Part shown: positions 57,560 through 64,000 of the stretch, piece after piece
Layout of the letters: the number at the start of each line of letters is the position of its first letter
How positions within the stretch are numbered: the stretch's first letter is position 1
DNA from: Arachis hypogaea
Lineage: Eukaryota > Streptophyta > Magnoliopsida > Fabales > Fabaceae
Direction of reading: 5' to 3'
NCBI RefSeq assembly: GCF_003086295.3
Contig: NC_092045.1
Location: forward strand, 91,774,693 to 91,838,692
DNA: 64,000 bases
Program-made: the position numbers and the translations under genes
The notes under the pieces: model-generated
Databases searched by the model: none
The model's input: the letters and a program-made list of their open reading frames with translations, nothing else
Told to the model about the DNA's origin: nothing

Positions 57560-59208
57560 TGATGAGCGGATAATTTATACGCTTTTTGGCATTGTTTTTA
57601 GGTAGTTTTTAGTAGGATCTAGCTACTTTTAGGGATGTTTTTATTAGTTTTTATGCAAAATTTATATTTCTGGACTTTACTATGAGTTTTTGTGTTTTTC
57701 TGTGATTTCAGGTATTTTCTGGCTGAAATTGAGGGACGTGAGCAAAAATCTGATAGGAGGCTGACAAAGGACTGTTGATGCTGTTGGATTCTGACCTCTC
57801 TACACTCAAAATAGATTTTCTGGAGCTACAGAACTCCAAATTGTGCGCTCTCAATTGCGTTGGAAAGTAGACATCCAGGGCTTTCCAGAAATATATAATA
57901 GTTTATACTTTATTTGAGTTTAAATGACGCAAACTGGCGTTTAACGCCAGTTCCATGCTGCATTCTGAAGTAAAACGCCAGAAACACGTCACAAACCAGA
58001 GTTAAACGCCAAAAACATGTTACAACTTGGCGTTTAACCCCAAGAGAAGCCTCTTCATGTGTAAAGCTCAAGCTCAGCCTAAGCACACACCAAAGTGGGC
58101 CCCAGAAGTGGATTTATGCACTTAGACTTATTTCTGTAAACCCTAGTAGCTAGTCTAGTATAAATAGGACTTTTTACTATTGTATTTTCATCTTTGGACG
58201 AGCTTTTGGAACATCTTTGATTATTGTTAGTCCTTAGACATTGGGGGCTGGCCTCATGGCCATGTCTACCTTATTATCATTTATGTATTTTCAACGGTGG
58301 AGTTTCTACACACCATAGATTAAGGTGTGGAGCTCTGCTGTTCCTCGAGTATTAATGCAATTACTATTATTATTTTATTCAATTCAGCTTATTCTTATTC
58401 TAAGATATTCGCTGTACTTCAACATGATGAATGTGATGATCCGTGACACTCATCATCATTCTCACCTATGAACACGTGCCTGACAACCACTTTCGTTCTA
58501 CCTTAGATTGAGCGCGTATCTCTTGGATTCCTTAATCAGAATCTTCGTGGTATAAGCTAGAATTATTGGCAGCCATTCCTAAGATCCAGAAAGTCTAAAC
58601 CTTGTCTGTGGTATTCCGAGTAGGATCTGAGATGGGATGACTGTGACGAGCTTCAAACTCGCGAGTGTTAGGCGTAGTGACAGATGCAAAAGAATCACTG
58701 GATTCTATTCCAACATGATCGAGAACCGGCAGATGATTAGCCGTGCTGTGACAGAGCATTTGAACCATTTTCACTGAGAGGATGGGAAGTAGCCATTGAC
58801 AACGGTGACGCCCTACATACAGCTTGCCATAGAAAGGAGTAAGAATGATTGAATGAAAACAGTAGGAAAGCAGAGATTTAGAAGGAACAAAGCATCTCTA
58901 TACACTTATCTGAAATTCCCACCAATGATTTACATAAGTATCTCTATCTTTATTTTATGCTTTATTTATTCTTTATATTCAAAAACCATTATAACCATTA
59001 GAATGCGCCTTACTGAGATTTACAAGATGACCATAGCTTGCTTCATACTGACAATCTCCGTGGGATTGACCCTTACTCACGTAAGGTATTACTTGGACGA
59101 CCCAGTGCACTTGCTAGTTAGTTATGCGAAGTTGTGACAAAGTGTGATTCACGTTTGAGAGCTCCAAGTCTTTGGCGCCATTGTTGATGATCACAATTTT
59201 GTGCACCA
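57560..59208 (+). mobile_element. TE6: solo LTR (1649 bp) inside TE5 gag
   Basis: TGATGAGCGG start, ...TTTTGTGCACCA end, GTAGG on both sides, no internal region. TATAAATAG at 58159-58167, ggcgtt palindromes at about 57930-58045. The 3' end is unusual: GAGCTCCA, then AGTCTTTGGCGCCATTGTTG (a PBS-like sequence), then ATCACAATTTTGTGCACCA, a second LTR-end-like sequence. Confidence 0.9.
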
Positions 59209-59213
59209 GTAGG
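59209..59213. repeat. Target site duplication of TE6, right copy (GTAGG)
   Basis: Identical to 57555-57559; marks where TE5 gag resumes. Confidence 0.9.
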
Positions 59214-61690
59214 AACAAAGATAAATGCATTCTTGTTGAAGCTGATCCTGAACCTGAAAGGACTCTGAAGAGGAAGCTAAGAGAAGCTAAAGCACAACTC
59301 TCTGGAGAGGACCTGACAGAAATCTTCGAAAAAGAAGAAGACATGACAGCCGAAAATAACAACAATGCCAACAATGCAAGGAAGGTGCTTGGTGACTTTA
59401 CTGCACCAACTCTCGACTTCTATGGGAGAAACATCTCTATTCCTGCCATTGGAGCAAACAACTTTGAGCTTAAGCCTTAATTAGTTTCTCTGATGCAACA
59501 GAATTGCAAGTTTCATGGACTTCTATTGGAAGATCCTCATTAGTTCTTGGCTGAAGTTTTGCAAATATGTGACACTGTTAAGACCAATGGAGTTGATCCC
59601 GAGGTCTACAGACTTATGCTTTTCCCTTTTGCTGTAAGAATCAGAGCTAGTATATGGTTGAACTCTCAACCTAGAGACAGCATGAAGTCTTGGGAAAAGC
59701 TGGTCAATGCCTTCTTAGTTAAATTCTTTCCACCTCAAAAGATGAGTAAGCTTAGAGTAGAAGTTCAAACCTTCAAACAGAAGGAAGGTGAATCCCTCTA
59801 TGAAGCTTGAGAAAGATACAAGCAATTGATCAGAAGGTATCCGTCTGACATGCTTTCAGAATGGAGCTTCATATGTATCTTCTATGATGGTCTGTCTGAG
59901 TTATCCAAGATGTCATTGGACCATTCTGCAGGTGGATCTATTCATCTGAAGAAAATGCCTGCAGAAGCTCAGGAACTCATTGAAATATTTGCAAATAACC
60001 AGTTCATGTACACTTCTAAAAGAAATCCTGTGAGCAATGGGACAACTCAGAAGAAGGGAGTTTTTGAGATTGATACTTTGAATGCCATATTGGCTCAGAA
60101 CAAAATATTGACTCAGCAAGTCAATATGATTTCTCAGAATCTTATTAGATTGCAAGCTGTATCCAGCAGTGCTAAAGAAGCCTCCTCTAAAGGAGAAGCT
60201 TATGACCCTGAGAATCCTGCAATGGAAGAAGTGAATTATATGGGAAAACCCTATAGAAATACTTATAATTCTTCATAGAAGAATCACCCAAATTTCTCAT
60301 GGAAGGATCAACAGAAGCTTCAACAAGGCTTCCATAATAATAATGGTGGGAGAAATAGGTTTGGCAATAGCAAACCTTTCCCATCATCTTCTCAGCAACA
60401 GATAGAGAACTCTGAGCAGAATCGCTCTGGCTTAGCAACCATAGTCTTTGATCTATCTAAGACCACACTAAGTTTCATGGATGAAACAAGATCCTCCATT
60501 AGAAATTTGGAGGCACAAGTGGGTCAGCTGAGTAAGAGAGTCACTAAAACTCCTCCTAGCACTCTCCCAAGCAATAAAGAAGAAAATCTCAAGAGAGAGT
60601 GCAAGGCCATAACCATGTCCAACATGGCCGAACCTGTGAAAGAGGGAAAGGCAATGATTCCCAATGAGGAAGACCTCATGGGACGTCCACTGACCACAAG
60701 AGAGTTTCCCTCTGAGGAACCAAGAGAATCTGAGACTCATATAGAGACCATAGAGATTCCATTGAACCTACTTCTGTCATTCATGAGCTCTGATGAGTAT
60801 TCTTCCTCTGAGGAGGATGAAGATATTACTGAAGAGCAAGTTGCTAAGTACCTTGGAGCAATCATGAAGCTGAATGCCAAATTATTTGGTAATGAGACTT
60901 GGGAGAATGAACTTCCATTGCTCATTAAAGAACTAAATGCCTTGGCTCAGTTAAAGATACCTCAAAAGAAACCGGACCCTGGAAGGTTCTTAATACCTTG
61001 CACCATTGGCACCATGACTTTTGAGAAGGCTCTGTGTGACCTAGGGTCAAGTGTAAACCTCATGCCACTCTTTGTAATGGAGAAACTAGAAATCTTTGAG
61101 GTACAAGCTGCAAAAATCTCACTGGAGATGGCAGACAATTCAAGGAAACATGCTTATGGACTTGTAGAGGATATCTTAGTGAAGGTTGAAGGCCTTTACA
61201 TCCCTGCTGATTTCATAATCCTGAACATTGGGAAGAATAAGGACGAATCCATCATCCTTGGCAGACCCTTCCTAGCCACAGCAAAAGTTGTGATTGATGT
61301 TGACAGAGAAGAGTTAGTCCTTCAAGTGAATGAAGACTATCTTGTGTTTAAGGCTCAAGGATCATCCTCTGTACACATGGAGAAGAAGCATAAAAAGCTT
61401 CTCTCAATACAGAGTCAACCAAAGCCCCTACATTCAAACTCTAAGTTTGGTGTTGGGAGGCCCCAACCATGCTCTGAACATCTGTAAAGCTCTATGAGAG
61501 CTCACTGTCAAGCTATTGACATTAAAGAAGCACTTATTGGGAGGCAACCCAATTTTTATTTTCAAATTTCCATTGTTATTTTATGTTTTCTTTAGGTTGA
61601 TGATCATGTGGAGTCACAAAAACAACTGCAAAAATCAAAGCGAATTCAAAAACAGCATTAAAAATAGCACACCTTGGAGAAGGAGCTTAC

Positions 61691-61924
61691 TGGCGTTTAA
61701 ACGCAAGTAAGGGTAGTAGAATGGGCGTTAAACGCCCAGTCTGGCACCATTATGGGCGTTTAACGCCAGAAAAGGGCACTAGACTGGCGTTTAACACCAG
61801 AAAAGGGCACCAAGTTGGCGTTTAACGCCAGAAAGAGAATAAAAACTGGCGTTAAACGCCAGAAATGGGCAGCAATCTGGCGTTTAACGCCATGATTAGC
61901 ACTCAGAGGGCGTTTACATGCCAA
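61691..61924 (+). repeat. Palindrome array, eight units, 31-bp period (TE5)
   Basis: Units begin at 61691, 61723, 61754, 61785, 61816, 61847, 61878 and 61908: spacings 32, 31, 31, 31, 31, 31 and 30. Lies between gag-protease and the second ORF, as in TE4. Confidence 0.92.
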
Positions 61925-62298
61925 AATGGTGCAGAGATGAGAAATCTTTGACACCTCAGGATCTGTGGACCCCACAGGATTTCTACCTACCTCAACTCAC
62001 TCTCTCTCTTCTTCACACATTCTAATCACCTCCATTTCTCTTCCCCAACACCCTTCACCAATCACATCCACCCACTCTTCCTCAAAAACTCCACCTACCT
62101 CACCATCCAAATTCAAATCATTTCCCTCCCAACCCCAACCTTAATACACGAACCCTACCCCTCTCTCCACCTCTATATAAACCCCTCATCACTCCTTCAT
62201 TTTCACACCTCATACACACTTTTCCCCTCCTTGGCCGAACCTTTCTTCACCCTCTATCTCCTCTATTTCTTCTTCTTCTCCGTCCCTTCTTTCTTCTT

Positions 62299-62335
62299 TT
62301 GCTCGAGGACGAGCAAGCATTTTAAGTTTGGTATG
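62299..62335 (+). promoter_or_regulatory. Stem-loop plus TTTAAGTTTGGT module upstream of the TE5 second ORF
   Basis: Stem TTGCTCG/CGAGCAA (7 bp, loop AGGA) followed by GCATTTTAAGTTTGGTATGG, about 40 bp before the start codon. Confidence 0.7.
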
Positions 62336-62369
62336 GAAAAAGCATTACTTTTTTTTTCCATAACTATTT

Positions 62370-63526
62370 ATGGCACCTAAGGCCGGAGAAACCTCTAGAA
62401 AGAGGAAAGGAAGGCAAAAGCTTCCACCTCGGAGTCATGGGAGATGGAGAGATTCATCTTAAAGGTCCATCAAGATCGCTTCTATGAAGGTGTGGCCAAG
62501 AAGAGAGTGATCCCTAAGGTTCCTTTCATGCTCAAAAAGAATGAGTATCCGAAGATCCGACATAAGATCCGAAGAAGAGGTTGGAAAGTTCTCACCAACC
62601 CCATTCAACAAGTCAGAATCTTATTGGTTCAAGAGTTCTATGCTAACGCATAGATCACCAAGAACCATGATCAAAGTGTGAACCCAAACCCAAAGAATTG
62701 GCTCACAATGGTTCGGGGGAAATACTTATATTTCAGTCTGGAAAATGTAAGGTTGGCATTCAGCTTGCCTATGGTGCAAGGAGATGCACGCCCCTACACT
62801 AGAAGGGTCAACTTTGATCAAAGGTTGGACCAAGTTCTCATGGACATATGTGTAGAAGGAGCTCAGTGGAAAAGAGACTCCAAAGGCAAGCCGGTTCAAT
62901 TGAGAAGGCATGACCTTAAGCCCGTGGCTAGAGGATGGCTAGAGTTCATCCAACGCTCCATCATTCCTACTAGCAACCGATCTGAAGTGACTGTAGATTA
63001 TGCTATCATGATCCATAGCATCATGATTGGAGAGGAAGTGGAAGTTCATGAGATTATACCTCTAGAACTATACAAGGTTGCTGACAAACCTTCCACTTTA
63101 GCAAGGTTAGCCTTCCCTCATCTCATCTGTCACCTATGCAATTTAGCTGGAATTGTCATAGAGAAAGACATCCTCATTGAAGAGGATAAGCCCATCACTA
63201 AAAAGAGAATTGAGAACATAAGAGAGCCCATTCATGGACCTTAACAAGAGCATGAGGAAGTCCCTCATCAAGAAATCCCTGAGATGCCTCAAGGGATGCA
63301 TTTTCCTCCACACAACTATTACGAGCAACTCAATACCTCTTTGGGAGATTTGAGTTCCAATATGGAGCAACTAAGGATGGAGCACAAAGATCACTCCATT
63401 ATTCTCCATGAAATTAGAGAGGATTAAATAGCCATGAGGGAAGAGCAACAAAGGCAAGAAAGAGACATAGAGGAGCTCAGACATTCCATTGGATCTTCAA
63501 GAGGAAGAACTAGCCACCATCACTAA
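62370..63526 (+). pseudogene. TE5 second ORF, frameshift and three nonsense codons
   Basis: Starts MAPKAGETSRKRKG at 62370. A 1-nt shift near 62412 moves it to the frame that reads to the stop at 63524-63526. In-frame stops: TAG at 62651 (TGG in TE1), TAA at 63242 and TAA at 63425 (CAA in TE1). Carries RGKYLYFSLENVRLAF, LKPVARGWLEFIQR, TSNRSEVTVDYAIMIH and EVEVHEI, and the Glu/Gln/Arg-rich tail ending GRTSHHH. Function unknown, as for the TE4 copy. Confidence 0.83.
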
Positions 63527-64000
63527 GGTGGACCCGTTTTTTGATTTCCTTGTTCTTATCTTTCTGTTTTTCAATTTTTATGCTTTATGTGCTATCCATG
63601 TTTGTGTCTTCATTACATGATCATTAATGTCTAGTGTCTATGCCTTAAAGCTATGAATAATTCCATGAATCCTTCACCTCTCTTAAATAAAAAAAATGTG
63701 CCTAATTACAAAATAACAAGAAATACTTGAATTTAAAATTTTATCTTGAAATTAGTTTAATTATTTTAATGTGGTGGCAATACTCTTTGGTTTCTGAATG
63801 AATGCTTGAACAGTGCATATTTTTTATAGTGAAGTTTATGAATGTTAAAATTGTTGGCTCTTGAAAGAATGATGAACAAAGAGAAATGTTATTGATAATC
63901 TAAAAAATCATGAAATTGATTCTTGAAGCAAGAAAAAGCAGTGAAAAAAATGGCGAAAAAGGAAAGAGAGAAAGAAAGAAAAAGAAAAAACAGGCAGAAA
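63527..64000 (+). other. TE5 3' untranslated region (to window edge)
   Basis: Matches the TE1 3' region at 28396-28860 closely. No gene. Confidence 0.75.

Larger units (their letters stand above)
57551..61487 (+). pseudogene. gag: TE5 Gag-protease, split by a solo LTR and with four nonsense codons
   Basis: Codons 1-3 (ATG AGT AGG) are at 57551-57559. The frame resumes at AACAAAGAT (59214) after TE6 and one copy of its target duplication, then reads to the stop at 61485-61487 in a single frame. In-frame stops: TAA 59478, TAG 59541, TGA 59808, TAG 60276; against TE4 all fit C-to-T or G-to-A changes in CAA, CAG, TGG and TGG. Domains: Retrotrans_gag (YRLMLFPFAVRIRASIWL, FLVKFFPPQKMSKL), acidic EEYSSSEEDED-type region, protease LCDLGSSVNLMPL and IILGRPFLATA. 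No frameshift; no pol follows. Confidence 0.9.
54174..64000 (+). mobile_element. TE5: non-autonomous Athila-like element, 3' end beyond the window
   Basis: Order: 5' LTR (54174-55806), PBS (55813-55832), leader, gag-protease (57551-61487, split by solo LTR TE6), palindrome array (61691-61924), stem-loop module (62299-62340), second ORF (62370-63526), then 3' region to the window edge. As in TE4, no pol is present. By comparison the 3' LTR should start about 600 bp beyond the window. Confidence 0.9.

Overview
This is intergenic plant nuclear DNA made almost entirely of transposable elements. The LTRs that begin TGATGAGCGGATAATTTA, the PBS matching tRNA-Asp, the gag-protease ORFs and the recurring TGGCGTT-T-AACGCCA palindromes are what I know from peanut (Arachis) Athila-like Ty3/gypsy elements of the FIDEL/Feral type. 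The genus is an inference from memory, not from a search. There is no complete host gene, rRNA, tRNA gene or CRISPR array.

Left block, 1-31177, is a four-level nest. TE1 (+ strand) survives as its second ORF, 3' region and 3' LTR (27175-31177). TE2 (+ strand, a different family, LTR beginning TGATAAACCC) inserted just upstream of the TE1 second ORF; its last ORF, 3' region and 3' LTR span 20949-27174. TE3 (- strand, autonomous gag-pol, 5' LTR 19422-20948) inserted into the TE2 ORF. TE4 (- strand, 398-10922, 5-bp target duplication CCACC) inserted into the 3' region of TE3. TE4 is complete and young: its two 1776-bp LTRs differ at about seven positions by eye, and its gag-protease and second ORF are both open. 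It has no reverse transcriptase or integrase, so it would depend on pol from a TE3-like relative.

Middle block, 31178-54173, is AT-rich. It holds a decayed LTR-type element (33758-35889), a copia-like LTR remnant (about 36987-37225), a CACTA transposon end (38092-38480), eight exons of an unrecognised coiled-coil protein gene on the - strand (38781-43108) with an LTR-like insertion in one intron, and a Mutator-transposase fragment (43505-44245). A complete but decayed Mutator-like element follows (45762-52120; 80-bp terminal inverted repeats, 10-bp target duplication). It carries two convergent genes, a plant-mobile-domain gene (+) and a mudrA transposase gene (-). A foldback MITE (about 53062-53740) closes the block.

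Right block, 54174-64000, is TE5 (+ strand, non-autonomous, same family as TE4): 5' LTR, leader, gag-protease, second ORF and part of the 3' region. A solo LTR (TE6, 57560-59208, target duplication GTAGG) splits its gag after codon 3.

The most unusual signals are nucleic-acid-level structures shared by the gypsy elements. One is a set of palindrome arrays with a 31-bp period (close to three helical turns) in LTR, leader, 3' regions and even inside gag coding sequence, where 31 is not a codon multiple. The other is a stem-loop plus TTTAAGTTTGGTGT module that sits both upstream of the second ORF and against the 3' LTR, with compensatory stem changes between elements.
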